The notes below the pieces were generated by a model. That model was not told the origin of the DNA, ran no database searches, and saw only the letters and a list, made by a program, of their open reading frames with translations. 64,000 nt of DNA from Mucilaginibacter boryungensis. Lineage in GTDB: Bacteria > Bacteroidota > Bacteroidia > Sphingobacteriales > Sphingobacteriaceae. Position 1 is the first letter of the stretch, and each line of letters begins with the position of its first letter. The stretch covers positions 806,001-870,000 of the forward strand of contig NZ_JADFFM010000002.1 in assembly GCF_015221995.1 (NCBI RefSeq), written 5' to 3'. This document shows, piece after piece, positions 17,645 through 26,819 of this stretch. The position numbers were made by a program, and so were the translations under genes.

Positions 17645-18319
17645 ATGAAATACACCTTTTATGGACAATCGTGCTTTGAATTAGAGACCGGGGGCAAAAA
17701 GCTGTTGTTCGATCCTTTTATTACGCATAACCCCCTGGCAAAGGATATTGATATCAATAAGCTGACGCCAGATTACATCCTGTTATCACACGGGCATGGC
17801 GATCACATTGGCGATCTGATCACTATACAAAAACAAAGTGGCGCTAAAGTGATATGTATTGCAGATATTGGTTATTGGCTGGGCAGGCAAAATATTGAAG
17901 CGCATGGCATGAATATAGGCGGCAGCTTTAATTTTGATTTTGGCAGGGTAAAAATGGTTAATGCTATCCATAGCAGTACCTTACCCGATGGCGCCGCAGG
18001 TGGTAGTTCTGCTGGTTTTGTAATTTATGCTGAAGGCAAAAAGATATACTTTGCAGGTGATACTGCCCTTACCTATGATATGAAGCTATTGGCCGATGAA
18101 AAACTTGACTGGGCTATTTTACCTATTGGCGATAACTTTACTATGGGTATTGATGATGCGATCCGCTCAACCTATTTTTTTAACTGTAAAAACGTAATAG
18201 GTGTACACTACGATAGCTTCCCGGTAATAAAAATTGATAAAGAGGAAGCCATTAGCAAGTTTACCAATGCAGGTATTAACATACAACTACCAGCTATTGG
18301 CCAGGGTTTAGAATTGTAA
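17645..18319 (+). CDS. Metal-dependent hydrolase, UPF0173 (YtkL-like)
   Basis: A 224-aa single-domain metallo-beta-lactamase fold protein. The metal motif HxHxDH is His49, His51, Asp53, His54 in LSHGHGDHIGD. Further ligands lie in AIHSS and GDTALTYDM, and the protein ends with the conserved GVHYDSFPVI segment. The family is annotated as UPF0173 metal-dependent hydrolase; its physiological substrate is not established. It is cytoplasmic by sequence and probably co-transcribed with the lactonase gene. Convergent with the LUD gene. Confidence 0.9.
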   Translation: MKYTFYGQSCFELETGGKKLLFDPFITHNPLAKDIDINKLTPDYILLSHGHGDHIGDLITIQKQSGAKVICIADIGYWLGRQNIEAHGMNIGGSFNFDFGRVKMVNAIHSSTLPDGAAGGSSAGFVIYAEGKKIYFAGDTALTYDMKLLADEKLDWAILPIGDNFTMGIDDAIRSTYFFNCKNVIGVHYDSFPVIKIDKEEAISKFTNAGINIQLPAIGQGLEL

Positions 18320-18336
18320 CCATCACTGTGGGTCTT

Positions 18337-18978
18337 TCAGCTATCCAGCAAAAACACAAATAATTCCTTAGGGCCGTGGGCACCTAATACCAATGTTTTT
18401 TCAATATCAGCGGTTCGGCTGGGGCCGGTGATATTGCTGATCATGCTGGGGATATCCTTCCCGTATTTTTCTTTGATCAGTTTAAACCCATCCTTCAAAT
18501 CGGGAACCAGTTGCGATGCATAGGCTATCACCAAATGTACCGGGGGATAAATGCTTAACCTGCGCCCGGCACCATTAGCGTTTGATATTAATACGCTACC
18601 ATTGCGGGCAATCAATGCTTCGCACAGGGTAATCCCCGCGTCTGCCTGCTCAAAGTCTTTATCCGTTTCATAAAAAGGGAATTCATAGTTGGCCAGCAGT
18701 TGCTGCAAGGCTGATTCCCAGCAGTATATTTTACGCCAGCCGCGTTCTTCAGCTAAGGTGAGCAGGTGCTCTACCAGGTTTATTTCATCCTCACAAAAAA
18801 CAAATTCGCCTTTTACAGCCATTAATTCTTCTGCAAAGGTTACTTCAAGCAGTTCCTCTTCGAAGTTGGCATATAATGGCAGGTCTTCCAGGTTAGGATA
18901 TGGATTGTCCCTTTTCTCCAACAAGGCCTTGCGTACCTTTTTAAGTAATTTCTCTTTTGCCGTAGTAATATCTTTCAT
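18337..18978 (-). CDS. LUD-domain protein (LutC/YkgG-like)
   Basis: A 213-aa protein of the LUD family, which includes LutC of the lactate utilisation complex LutABC. The C-terminal half carries the family pattern: ADAGITLCEALIARNGSVLI, RRLSIYPPVHLVIA, and the ending SNITGPSRTADIEKTLVLGAHGP (read in pieces), typical of LutC. No lutA or lutB is nearby. In Bacteroidota a lone LUD gene after ftsH is a common arrangement, and its role there is unclear. An ftsH terminator precedes it. Confidence 0.85.
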   Translation of the reverse strand: MKDITTAKEKLLKKVRKALLEKRDNPYPNLEDLPLYANFEEELLEVTFAEELMAVKGEFVFCEDEINLVEHLLTLAEERGWRKIYCWESALQQLLANYEFPFYETDKDFEQADAGITLCEALIARNGSVLISNANGAGRRLSIYPPVHLVIAYASQLVPDLKDGFKLIKEKYGKDIPSMISNITGPSRTADIEKTLVLGAHGPKELFVFLLDS

Positions 18979-18992
18979 TTAAGCTGAAATAT

Positions 18993-19027
18993 AAAAGCCA
19001 CCATGTGTTGCAAACATAGTGGCTTTT
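18993..19027 (-). terminator. Terminator between ftsH and the LUD gene
   Basis: AAAAGCCAC (18993-19001) pairs with GTGGCTTTT (19019-19027), with inner ATGT/ACAT pairing. On the minus strand it lies about 20 nt after the ftsH stop and reads into TTTTA. Partial read-through to the LUD gene is possible, since that gene starts 15 nt further on. Confidence 0.8.
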
Positions 19028-19047
19028 TAAACGAATAACTAAAATAT

Positions 19048-21168
19048 TTATTCACTTGCCTGTGTGGCGTCCTTTTCTTCGGGATTACGGTTAAACGTAC
19101 CCGAATGATCGCCTACACCTTCGTGAATTAAATTTTTGGCAGCTATGTCCTGGTCGCCCGGTTCATCAGTACCGTTCACAAATTCGTCATATGTGGTACG
19201 GTTATCAAAAGGGCGTTTGCCTAATATTTCTTCCAGATCGCTTTGGAAAAGGATTTCTTTTTCTAAAAGCTTATCGGCCAATTTTTCTAAACCTTCGCGT
19301 TTTTCTATTAATAACTGCTTGGTAGTAGCATATACATCATTTATAAGGTTGCGTACTTCACCATCAATTAATTCCGAGGTTTTTTCAGAATATGGTTTAT
19401 TAAACTGGTATTCGCCTTGCGTATCGTTGAAGGATACGTTACCTACCTTGTCATTCATACCATAAATAGTTACCATGGCATAAGCCAGTTTGGTAATGCG
19501 CTCAAGGTCGTTTTGGGCACCGGTAGATATTTTACCGAACGTAATATCCTCAGCAACGCGGCCACCCATTGTCATGCGCATACCATCAAGTAATTGTTCT
19601 GTAGTATACAGGAATTGCTCTTTTGGCAGGTATTGGGCATATCCTAAAGCTGCCACGCCACGCGGTACAATAGATACTTTAACCAACGGATCGGCATGTT
19701 CCAGGAACCAGCCTGCAATAGCATGACCAGCCTCATGATAAGCTACAATACGTTTTTCTTCGGGTGATATGATCTTATTTTTCTTTTCCAAACCGCCAAT
19801 TACACGGTCGATGGCGTCTTGAAAATCCTGCATATCAACCGCCTCTTTATTTTTACGGGCAGCAATGAGGGCAGCCTCGTTACAAACGTTGGCAATTTCA
19901 GCACCGGCAAAGCCAGGGGTTTGTGCCGATAGTTTTTTGGCATCAACACCATCAGCCAGTTTAACTGGTTTTAAGTGTACCTTAAATATCTGCTCGCGAC
20001 CGATCAAATCTGGCTTATCAATAGATACCTGGCGGTCAAAACGTCCCGGGCGTAATAAAGCTGAGTCTAATACATCAGGGCGGTTGGTAGCTGCCAGAAT
20101 AATGATACCCGAATCGGTACCGAAACCATCCATCTCCACTAATAACTGGTTCAGTGTGTTTTCGCGCTCGTCGTTACCGCCTACAATATTGTTTTTACCA
20201 CGGGCACGGCCAATCGCGTCAATCTCATCAATAAAAATGATACACGGTGCTTTATCTTTGGCTTGGCGGAACAAATCGCGCACACGCGATGCACCTACAC
20301 CCACAAACATCTCCACAAAATCGGAACCTGAGAGCGAGAAGAAAGGTACCTGTGCTTCACCTGCAACTGCCTTTGCCAGCAAGGTTTTACCGGTACCCGG
20401 CGAGCCTACAAGCAATGCGCCCTTAGGTATTTTACCACCCAGGTTGGTGTATTTTTTAGGGTTTTTCAGGAAATCAACAATCTCCATTACCTCCTGCTTT
20501 GCTTCTTCCAGGCCAGCCACATCATTAAAGGTAACCGATACCTGGGCTTCTTTATCAAACAAGGTAGCTTTTGATTTCCCAATGTTAAATATCTGGCCAC
20601 CCGGGCCGCCACCTGTGCCACCGCTCATACGGCGCATAATAAACAGCCATACCGCGGCAAATAATATTACCATAATTACGCCCTGAAACAGCCAGTTTGA
20701 GAACAGGTTGTTAGGGTTCTCATAGTCGATATGGGTTTTTTGATTATCCGGAATATCTTTTTCTGCATTAGCCACTGCAGTGTTCAACGCATCAAACGAT
20801 GCATAAGTAAACGTGTATTGCGGGCCGTTGCTGGTATTCATAGCTATACTACGGGTATCGCGTACATCGGCATATTGCGGTTTTTTAAGGCTTTCTTTTT
20901 TAATATAAACATCTACCACTACCAGGTCGCCACTTTTATAGGCTACAAGTTTTTCAACATCGTGCGGTTTAAGCATCTCGGTTTCAAACTTTTGGTAATT
21001 GGTTTGCTTGGCGCCGTTACCATTAAGTATGTAAGGAACAACAAGCAGGGCCACTATAATAATGGCATAAAACCACATAAAGTTAAATTTAGGCGGTTTA
21101 GGCACTATTTTTTTATTTGTGGATATTTTACGTATGGGCTTTGGCTTTTCCAATTTATTATCTTTCAT
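19048..21168 (-). CDS. ftsH: ATP-dependent zinc metalloprotease FtsH
   Basis: A 706-aa membrane-bound AAA+ protease that degrades misfolded and regulatory membrane and cytosolic proteins. TM1 is residues 31-48 and TM2 about 158-178, enclosing a periplasmic domain. Walker A is GSPGTGKT at 255-262, Walker [13 protein letters not shown], and the second region of homology ends [20 protein letters not shown]. The zinc site HEAGH is His478 to His482, with Asp554 in AQNDLERIT as likely third ligand. The N-terminal 30 residues are unusually basic, and the C-terminus is acidic. It follows rsfS on the same strand. Confidence 0.97.
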   Translation of the reverse strand: MKDNKLEKPKPIRKISTNKKIVPKPPKFNFMWFYAIIIVALLVVPYILNGNGAKQTNYQKFETEMLKPHDVEKLVAYKSGDLVVVDVYIKKESLKKPQYADVRDTRSIAMNTSNGPQYTFTYASFDALNTAVANAEKDIPDNQKTHIDYENPNNLFSNWLFQGVIMVILFAAVWLFIMRRMSGGTGGGPGGQIFNIGKSKATLFDKEAQVSVTFNDVAGLEEAKQEVMEIVDFLKNPKKYTNLGGKIPKGALLVGSPGTGKTLLAKAVAGEAQVPFFSLSGSDFVEMFVGVGASRVRDLFRQAKDKAPCIIFIDEIDAIGRARGKNNIVGGNDERENTLNQLLVEMDGFGTDSGIIILAATNRPDVLDSALLRPGRFDRQVSIDKPDLIGREQIFKVHLKPVKLADGVDAKKLSAQTPGFAGAEIANVCNEAALIAARKNKEAVDMQDFQDAIDRVIGGLEKKNKIISPEEKRIVAYHEAGHAIAGWFLEHADPLVKVSIVPRGVAALGYAQYLPKEQFLYTTEQLLDGMRMTMGGRVAEDITFGKISTGAQNDLERITKLAYAMVTIYGMNDKVGNVSFNDTQGEYQFNKPYSEKTSELIDGEVRNLINDVYATTKQLLIEKREGLEKLADKLLEKEILFQSDLEEILGKRPFDNRTTYDEFVNGTDEPGDQDIAAKNLIHEGVGDHSGTFNRNPEEKDATQASE

Positions 21169-21237
21169 TTTTAGTTGTTAGGCTTAAACGCATCATTCCA
21201 ATGCAAATTATACAGGGATACAAAATCGGTATGATGT

Positions 21238-21612
21238 TTAAGCGCTTTTGTAATTTTTAATTTCGGCATCCCCCCACAAATCTTCCATCCCATAAAACTC
21301 GCGTTTGTCGGTCCTGAATATGTGTACCACCACATCTACATAGTCCAGTAATATCCATTCGGCAAATTCATGTCCTTCTTTGCGCCAGGGTTCCTGTTTG
21401 GTGGCTTTATAAATTTCTTCTTCAACACTGTCGGCAATAGCCTTTACTTGTGTGCCCGAGTCGGCATGGCAAATCACAAAATAATCTGATACGGAACTGA
21501 AGATATTCCGGAGGTCTAATCTCACTATATCATTTCCCTTTTTTTCCTGGATACCATGAATGGCCAATTCAGAAAGATAAGCCGACTCTTTTAATGCTTT
21601 ATTTTTTACCAT
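21238..21612 (-). CDS. rsfS: Ribosome silencing factor RsfS
   Basis: A 124-aa protein of the RsfS/Iojap family, which binds ribosomal protein uL14 and blocks joining of the subunits when nutrients run short. Family marks are visible: DIVRLDLRN, SDYFVICHADSGTQVKAIAD, the motif WILLDYVDVVVHIF and the terminal REFYGMEDLWGDAE. Length is normal. It lies upstream of ftsH by 69 nt and diverges from birA, a frequent Bacteroidota arrangement. Confidence 0.95.
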   Translation of the reverse strand: MVKNKALKESAYLSELAIHGIQEKKGNDIVRLDLRNIFSSVSDYFVICHADSGTQVKAIADSVEEEIYKATKQEPWRKEGHEFAEWILLDYVDVVVHIFRTDKREFYGMEDLWGDAEIKNYKSA

Positions 21613-21657
21613 TAAAAAGGTTTAATTTTGAACCAATTCGATAATTGCTAATATACA

Positions 21658-22437
21658 TTGCAAAATAACATAATTTCAGGATTATTTGTTGGACAAAATT
21701 TAGTTATTCTAAAAGAAGTAGCTTCAACAAATAATTATCTTAAAGATTTACTGTCAAATTCCAAGCCAGTTGCTGATGGAACAGTCATTATGGCAGAAAG
21801 CCAGTTTGCTGGGCGTGGCCAGCAGACAAATCGCTGGCATAGCGAGGCAGGAAAAAACCTAACATTCAGCCTGCTGCTAAAACCTGGCTTTTTAGCGCTG
21901 CAACAACAATTCGACTTAACCAGGGTTATCAGCCTTGGAGTTGTTACAGGATTGCAACAAGCCACAGGCCTACCTGTACAGATAAAATGGCCTAACGATA
22001 TTTATGTTGGCGAGAAAAAGCTGGGCGGCATCCTGATAGAAAACCTGGTACAGGGCAGTACTATTAAAAACTCGGTAATAGGTATAGGTTTGAATATTAA
22101 TCAGGAAAGCTTCCCACCTGAAGTTCCCAACCCAACATCTGTAAAGCAGATATTACAAAAGGATTATGATTTAAATGTATTATTATCTCAAATTTGCGGT
22201 TATATAGAGGCCTGGTACCTTAAACTTAAAGCCGGCAGGCTTGACGAGATACGGGAGCACTACCTGGCTAATTTATATTGGTTAAACCACGAGCACAAAT
22301 TCATGTCGGATGATGGAGTGATCTTCACCGGCACAATTACCGCTGTAAGGAATAACGGCTTTTTAGTACTAAGTACCAAAAGTGGCGAAAAGGAGTTTAC
22401 CTTGAAGCAAATACAATTTTTAAATAAACCAAGTTAA
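21658..22437 (+). CDS. birA: Biotin--[acetyl-CoA-carboxylase] ligase, no DNA-binding domain
   Basis: A 259-aa class I biotin protein ligase that attaches biotin to the carboxyl carrier protein. The biotin-AMP loop is GRGQQTNRWHSEAGKNL, the core motif is IKWPNDIYVGEKKLGGILIE, and GIGLNIN closes the catalytic domain; a small SH3-like C-terminal domain follows. The N-terminal winged helix of E. coli BirA is missing, so it should not be a repressor. The only in-frame start near the divergent rsfS promoter is a TTG at 21658. Confidence 0.93.
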   Translation: MQNNIISGLFVGQNLVILKEVASTNNYLKDLLSNSKPVADGTVIMAESQFAGRGQQTNRWHSEAGKNLTFSLLLKPGFLALQQQFDLTRVISLGVVTGLQQATGLPVQIKWPNDIYVGEKKLGGILIENLVQGSTIKNSVIGIGLNINQESFPPEVPNPTSVKQILQKDYDLNVLLSQICGYIEAWYLKLKAGRLDEIREHYLANLYWLNHEHKFMSDDGVIFTGTITAVRNNGFLVLSTKSGEKEFTLKQIQFLNKPS

Positions 22438-22443
22438 TAATAA

Positions 22444-22893
22444 ATGAAAAAGTTACTGTTAGTGTTAGTTGTGCTTTTTGCAGGCCCTAGCGCATTTGCA
22501 CAAATTGAAGGCCACGTTACCTGGGCCTATGCTGCCAAAAAGGTGAGTGCTACCGAGGCTGTCATATTATTAAAAGCTACAATTGATGATAACTGGCATA
22601 TTTATTCGGCTTATCAAAAAGATGGCGGGCCGATAAAAACATCTTTCAAGTTTAACAAATCGGCAGATGTGATGCTGGAAGGCAAAATTATTGAGCCAAA
22701 GCCGCATACCTCGTACGAAAAGAATTTTGGCATGAACGTAAGCTACTTTGAAAATTCGGTAGTGTTTCAGCAAAAGGTTAAGTTAAAGGGCAAGAAAGCT
22801 ACCGTTAAAGGTAGTTTGGAATACATGACTTGTAACGATCAGAAATGCCTGCCGCCGGAAACTGTTGAATTTGCTGTAAACGTAGTCCTGTAA
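22444..22893 (+). CDS. Separate N-terminal DsbD-alpha-like domain protein
   Basis: A 149-aa secreted protein with a signal peptide (1-19, ending AFA). The rest resembles the N-terminal periplasmic domain of the thiol-disulfide interchange protein DsbD, with its two redox cysteines Cys130 and Cys135 in YMTCNDQKCLPPET. In E. coli this domain is fused to the membrane part and passes electrons to DsbC and others. Here it is its own gene, 6 nt after birA and 8 nt before the membrane DsbD, so the two polypeptides probably act together. Confidence 0.88.
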   Translation: MKKLLLVLVVLFAGPSAFAQIEGHVTWAYAAKKVSATEAVILLKATIDDNWHIYSAYQKDGGPIKTSFKFNKSADVMLEGKIIEPKPHTSYEKNFGMNVSYFENSVVFQQKVKLKGKKATVKGSLEYMTCNDQKCLPPETVEFAVNVVL

Positions 22894-22901
22894 TTCCCTC
22901 A

Positions 22902-24587
22902 ATGAAATATTTAATAGCCCGTGGGTTAAAGCCGCTTGTTTTACTGGTGGCTTTACTGGCATTCACAGCAAGTGGTGTAGCGTTTGCGCAAACCGATACG
23001 GTAAGTACCGGCGATGTGCAATTCACCAGTATACCTACCAAAGCCGATAGCATAAAAGCTTTTAAGAAAAAGCAGGATAGTATTGCCAAAGCCCAAGCTG
23101 CCCAGCCAAAGGTTGTTGCTAAAAAGGATGAGAAACCAAAAACACTGTGGCAGATATTTATAGCCGGGTTTATTGGTGGTTTTGCAGCATTTTTAATGCC
23201 CTGCGTTTACCCAATATTGCCTTTAACGGTGAGCTTTTTTACAAAGAAAGGGGGCAGCCGAACCAAAGCCATAGTACAATCAGCGCTTTATGGTTTATCC
23301 ATCATTGTTATTTATGTTGCTTTAGGTTTTATCATAACCTTATTGTTTGGCCCATCTGCACTTAATGCATTGGCAACAAACGGGATATTCAACTTTTGTT
23401 TTTTTGTGCTACTGGTTATATTCGGTATTTCGTTCCTGGGCGCATTTGAAATTACATTACCCAGCTCGTTAGCCAATAAAATGGACGAGAAATCGGACAA
23501 GGGCGGGCTTATTGGGATTTTCTTTATGGCGGCTACGCTTGTGGTTGTATCATTTTCATGTACCGGGCCAATTATTGGCTCCGTATTGGTAGAGGCCGCA
23601 ACCAAAGGCGAACGTTTAGCCCCGGCTATTGTGATGCTTGGTTTCTCGTTAGCGCTGGCATTACCATTTACCATATTCGCTATGTTCCCTTCGGCGCTGA
23701 AAAGCTTGCCAAAATCGGGCGGGTGGTTAAATAGCGTTAAAGTGATATTAGGCTTTATAGAGATCGCTTTCTCGCTTAAATTCCTTTCGAATGTAGACTT
23801 AGCCTATCACTGGAACTGGTTCGACCGTGAGATATTTCTGTCCCTTTGGATAGCTATTGGTTTAATGATGGGCTTATACCTGATAGGAAAGATCAAGTTT
23901 TCGCATGATAGCGATGTGCCCTACCTTTCTGTACCGCGCACATTTATAGCTATGATAGTGTTCGCATTTGTGGTTTATATGATACCGGGCTTATGGGGGG
24001 CGCCATTAAAATCAATCAGTGCGTTTTTACCGCCTTTAAGTACGCAGGATTTTGACTTATCAAGCGGTATAAGCGCTGCCCCGGCATCTGCTGCCAATAC
24101 CAGCACCATAAAAACCAAAAAGTACGAAGAGATATTTAAGCGCATGCCTAAAGTTAAAGGCATTGATGACTGGTACGATTATGACCAGGCGATTGAAGTT
24201 TCAAAACAATTACATAAACCTATACTAATTGATTTTACCGGGTGGAACTGTGTAAACTGCCGTAAAATGGAGGCCAACGTACTACCATCGCCCGAGGTAT
24301 TGAAACGCCTGCAAAACGATTTTGTTGTAGTACAATTGGTTATTGACGATAAAACGGAGTTAGACCCGGCCGAACAATTTGTATCAAAGCTAACCGGTAA
24401 AAAAGTAACAACGCTTGGCGGCAAATGGCTCGACCTGGAGATCTCGAAATACAATTCTAACGCACAGCCCTTTTACGTAATTATTAATGAAAAAGGGGAA
24501 ACGCTTGTGCCCCCCCAAGGTGCTAATTTTAATATTGACGAATACATAAAATATTTGGATAGCGGCATTGCCGCCTATAAAAAATAA
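22902..24587 (+). CDS. dsbD: Thiol-disulfide interchange protein DsbD, membrane and thioredoxin parts
   Basis: A 561-aa protein that moves reducing power from cytosolic thioredoxin across the inner membrane. After a signal-like segment and a charged linker, about eight membrane helices (83-365) hold the two redox cysteines Cys101 (LMPCVYPILPL) and Cys220 (SFSCTGPIIGS). The C-terminal thioredoxin-like domain carries Cys450 and Cys453 in GWNCVNCRK. The N-terminal DsbD-alpha domain is absent here and lies in the preceding gene. A strong terminator follows. Confidence 0.93.
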   Translation: MKYLIARGLKPLVLLVALLAFTASGVAFAQTDTVSTGDVQFTSIPTKADSIKAFKKKQDSIAKAQAAQPKVVAKKDEKPKTLWQIFIAGFIGGFAAFLMPCVYPILPLTVSFFTKKGGSRTKAIVQSALYGLSIIVIYVALGFIITLLFGPSALNALATNGIFNFCFFVLLVIFGISFLGAFEITLPSSLANKMDEKSDKGGLIGIFFMAATLVVVSFSCTGPIIGSVLVEAATKGERLAPAIVMLGFSLALALPFTIFAMFPSALKSLPKSGGWLNSVKVILGFIEIAFSLKFLSNVDLAYHWNWFDREIFLSLWIAIGLMMGLYLIGKIKFSHDSDVPYLSVPRTFIAMIVFAFVVYMIPGLWGAPLKSISAFLPPLSTQDFDLSSGISAAPASAANTSTIKTKKYEEIFKRMPKVKGIDDWYDYDQAIEVSKQLHKPILIDFTGWNCVNCRKMEANVLPSPEVLKRLQNDFVVVQLVIDDKTELDPAEQFVSKLTGKKVTTLGGKWLDLEISKYNSNAQPFYVIINEKGETLVPPQGANFNIDEYIKYLDSGIAAYKK

Positions 24588-24613
24588 GCCGGTTTATCTT
24601 CTGGCCAGAAAGG

Positions 24614-24645
24614 AAAGGCGATACTATAAAGTGTCGCCTTTTTTT
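24614..24645 (+). terminator. Intrinsic terminator after dsbD
   Basis: AAAGGCGATACT and AGTGTCGCCTTT form a 12-bp stem with one G-U pair around ATAA, followed by a T run. It ends the birA-dsbD operon. Confidence 0.92.
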
Positions 24646-24786
24646 ATTTACACCTGGCATAACTGGCTTTGTTACAAGTAATATCAAACATTACACGGTT
24701 ACGGTAGTTAAAAATGCTTATTTAAGATTATAAACACTCAAAAAATTACTAACTTGCCATAGCACTGAACTAATTATACATCTAAC

Positions 24787-25305
24787 ATGAAAACTGCGTA
24801 CTTACTGCTGGTGGCATTAACGCTTTCTGCCTGCGGAACAATGCAATCCATTGTTAAATCATCATTCCCATATACTGCCACGCTAACCATTTCCCACACT
24901 GCCGATGTGGGCAAAGAATATTCGGCCATGAGTACGGCAAACAGTTTTGATCAAAATTTTGCGAAAGGGGGGAATGATGCCGCTTATGTGAACGCCGTTC
25001 GTATCATATCGGCGAAATTGCAATCAACAGACCCTTCCGATTTTAATATTGGCCAGTTAGCATCATTACAAGTATATGTATCAAAAATTGATGGGAAAGG
25101 CGAAGAAATGGTAGCTTCCCGTAAAAACATTAACCCAACTATTGGCAACAGCCTGGTACTGGATATAGATAACACCCACTTTTTAGATGAAATTGTACGC
25201 GAATCGAACGTAAGGGTCCGCCTGGTTTATAAACTACGCAACGCAATACATACCGATGTTAAATTACACCTGGTAATGAATATCGCGGCTTATCCTAATA
25301 AATAA
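24787..25305 (+). CDS. Hypothetical lipoprotein, 172 aa
   Basis: A lipoprotein signal peptide with lipobox LSACG puts Cys16 as the lipid site. The remaining 156 residues are a beta-rich domain with no recognised family. It is preceded by about 140 nt free of genes after the dsbD terminator, so it has its own promoter, and is convergent with the TonB-domain gene at 25318. Function unknown. Confidence 0.7.
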   Translation: MKTAYLLLVALTLSACGTMQSIVKSSFPYTATLTISHTADVGKEYSAMSTANSFDQNFAKGGNDAAYVNAVRIISAKLQSTDPSDFNIGQLASLQVYVSKIDGKGEEMVASRKNINPTIGNSLVLDIDNTHFLDEIVRESNVRVRLVYKLRNAIHTDVKLHLVMNIAAYPNK

Positions 25306-25317
25306 TAAATTTCTCTT

Positions 25318-26331
25318 TTAGAATTTGTTACCTAAGGTAAAAGTTACAGGTATGGTAAATTGCTGCCTCACCGGTATGCCATGTTGCTCAGCCGGTTTCC
25401 ACTGCGGTGATTCTTTTAAAACCCTCAAAGTTTCCTCAGCCATTGCTGTAGAGGGTGTGCGAAGTATCTTAAAATCTGTTAAAGACCCGTCTTTGTCAAT
25501 CACAAAAGTTGCATAGACCTTTCCTTGTACATTACTTCTGCGATCATCAGCCGGATATTTTACACTTCTACCAATATAATTATAAAAATTTAAAACGCCA
25601 CCTGGATATTCCGCTGAAGCTTCAGCTACTTTGTATGTATATTGCTTCCCAAACTTATCGGTGGAATTCCCACTTAAAAAAGTACCATTATCATAGTTTT
25701 CGATATAGGCGAAGGTAGTACCTTTTTCACCGCCTTTCCATTGGCCATCATGTTTTCCGTTCTTAACAGCGCCTTCCTCGTAATTGTCGTTTGCTTTTAT
25801 CCCATCTATTCCGAAAAAGCTTTTGGCAAATTTTGGGTTGGGCGGTTGGCGGTACGCAGTAAACCATCTGTTGCCGTTAATTATCAAAGCTTTACCGGTA
25901 GAATCATTACAAGTAATAATAGCATCTTCTACCGAAACTTGTTGGGGATTAGCCGGGTCTTTAACCAGATAATTGTACTCCTTAACCAAATAAACATTTC
26001 CGTTGGGGAAATAAAGTGTTTCTTTCAGCTTTCGGTTCGCTTTGTAAATAACTATAGACGCTTTTTTACCGGATAAATAGTATTCTGTACATTCGCCTTC
26101 AAGCACCATATCATTGGGTTTAGTGCTTGCGCCGGTACAGTAAACTTCACCGGTTATAAATTTTTCGATAAAGAGATACAGATTAGATCCGGCTTCCGGG
26201 CCGGTTACCGTGCGACTATAAAGGGCGCTATCCTGTGTTGTTTTTTGGCGATCGCGCTTAAAATACGTGGTTTGCTGTGCAATGCTGTTATAAACGCTAA
26301 ACAGTAATAAGATCAGAAATAGGTGTTTCAT
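25318..26331 (-). CDS. Secreted protein with MORN-like N-part and TonB C-terminal domain
   Basis: A 337-aa protein with a Sec signal peptide (1-18, ending SIAQ). The middle has YwqK/MORN-like strands (GECTEYYLSGKKASIVIY, LKETLYFPNGNVYLVKEYN). The last 100 residues are a TonB C-terminal domain: SVKYPADDRRSNVQGKVYATFVIDKDG (read in pieces) and SPQWKPAEQHGIPVRQQFTIPVTF. There is no N-terminal membrane anchor or Pro-rich spanner, so it is unlikely to be a classical energy transducer. Such proteins are numerous in Bacteroidota and their role is not established. Confidence 0.85.
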   Translation of the reverse strand: MKHLFLILLLFSVYNSIAQQTTYFKRDRQKTTQDSALYSRTVTGPEAGSNLYLFIEKFITGEVYCTGASTKPNDMVLEGECTEYYLSGKKASIVIYKANRKLKETLYFPNGNVYLVKEYNYLVKDPANPQQVSVEDAIITCNDSTGKALIINGNRWFTAYRQPPNPKFAKSFFGIDGIKANDNYEEGAVKNGKHDGQWKGGEKGTTFAYIENYDNGTFLSGNSTDKFGKQYTYKVAEASAEYPGGVLNFYNYIGRSVKYPADDRRSNVQGKVYATFVIDKDGSLTDFKILRTPSTAMAEETLRVLKESPQWKPAEQHGIPVRQQFTIPVTFTLGNKF

Positions 26332-26362
26332 TCAATGGTACTTGTGATATAGTACCGCTAAA

Positions 26363-26713
26363 CTACTTAATTAATTTATTATCGTTATCAGGGAATACTA
26401 AAATGGGCTGGTAGGCACGGGCTTCATCCTGCTCCATGTAGGCGTACGACATGATGATTACCACATCGCCAACCTGGGCCAAACGGGCTGTTGCGCCATT
26501 AAGGCATACGGTACCGCTGCCACGCTCGCCTTTAATTACATAAGTTTCAAAGCGGGCGCCGTTGTTATTATTAACAATCTGCACTTTTTCGTTGGGGATA
26601 ATATTAGCAGCCTCTATCAGGTCGGCGTCAATAGTAATACTGCCTACATAGTTCAATTCGGCCTGTGTTACCCTAACGCGGTGAAGCTTTGATTTTAACA
26701 CCTCAATAATCAT
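26363..26713 (-). CDS. panD: Aspartate 1-decarboxylase precursor PanD
   Basis: A 116-aa pyruvoyl enzyme that makes beta-alanine from L-aspartate for pantothenate and CoA. The self-cleavage site Gly24-Ser25 lies in NYVGSITID at the family's usual place, and the later motifs INNN-like [26 protein letters not shown] and IMSYA are all present. It follows panC on the same strand, separated by about 106 nt that include a short tandem repeat. Confidence 0.97.
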   Translation of the reverse strand: MIIEVLKSKLHRVRVTQAELNYVGSITIDADLIEAANIIPNEKVQIVNNNNGARFETYVIKGERGSGTVCLNGATARLAQVGDVVIIMSYAYMEQDEARAYQPILVFPDNDNKLIK

Positions 26714-26736
26714 GGTGCAAAGTTAGTATTTATTGG

Positions 26737-26764
26737 TTGATAGTTCATAGTTGATAGTTCATAG
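26737..26764. repeat. Tandem repeat, 2 x 14 bp
   Basis: TTGATAGTTCATAG occurs twice in direct succession in the panC-panD gap. Short tandem units of this kind are common in Bacteroidota intergenic DNA. No function is evident. Confidence 0.8.
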
Positions 26765-26819
26765 GCAACTGCAATATTGCAAACACATGAAGATGAAAGT
26801 CTTATAAAACCACCATGAA

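Noticed and set aside
19865..20686. 273-aa plus-strand open frame inside ftsH
   Set aside because: It is antisense to well-conserved FtsH sequence, with Ser/Arg/Pro-rich composition typical of a shadow frame.
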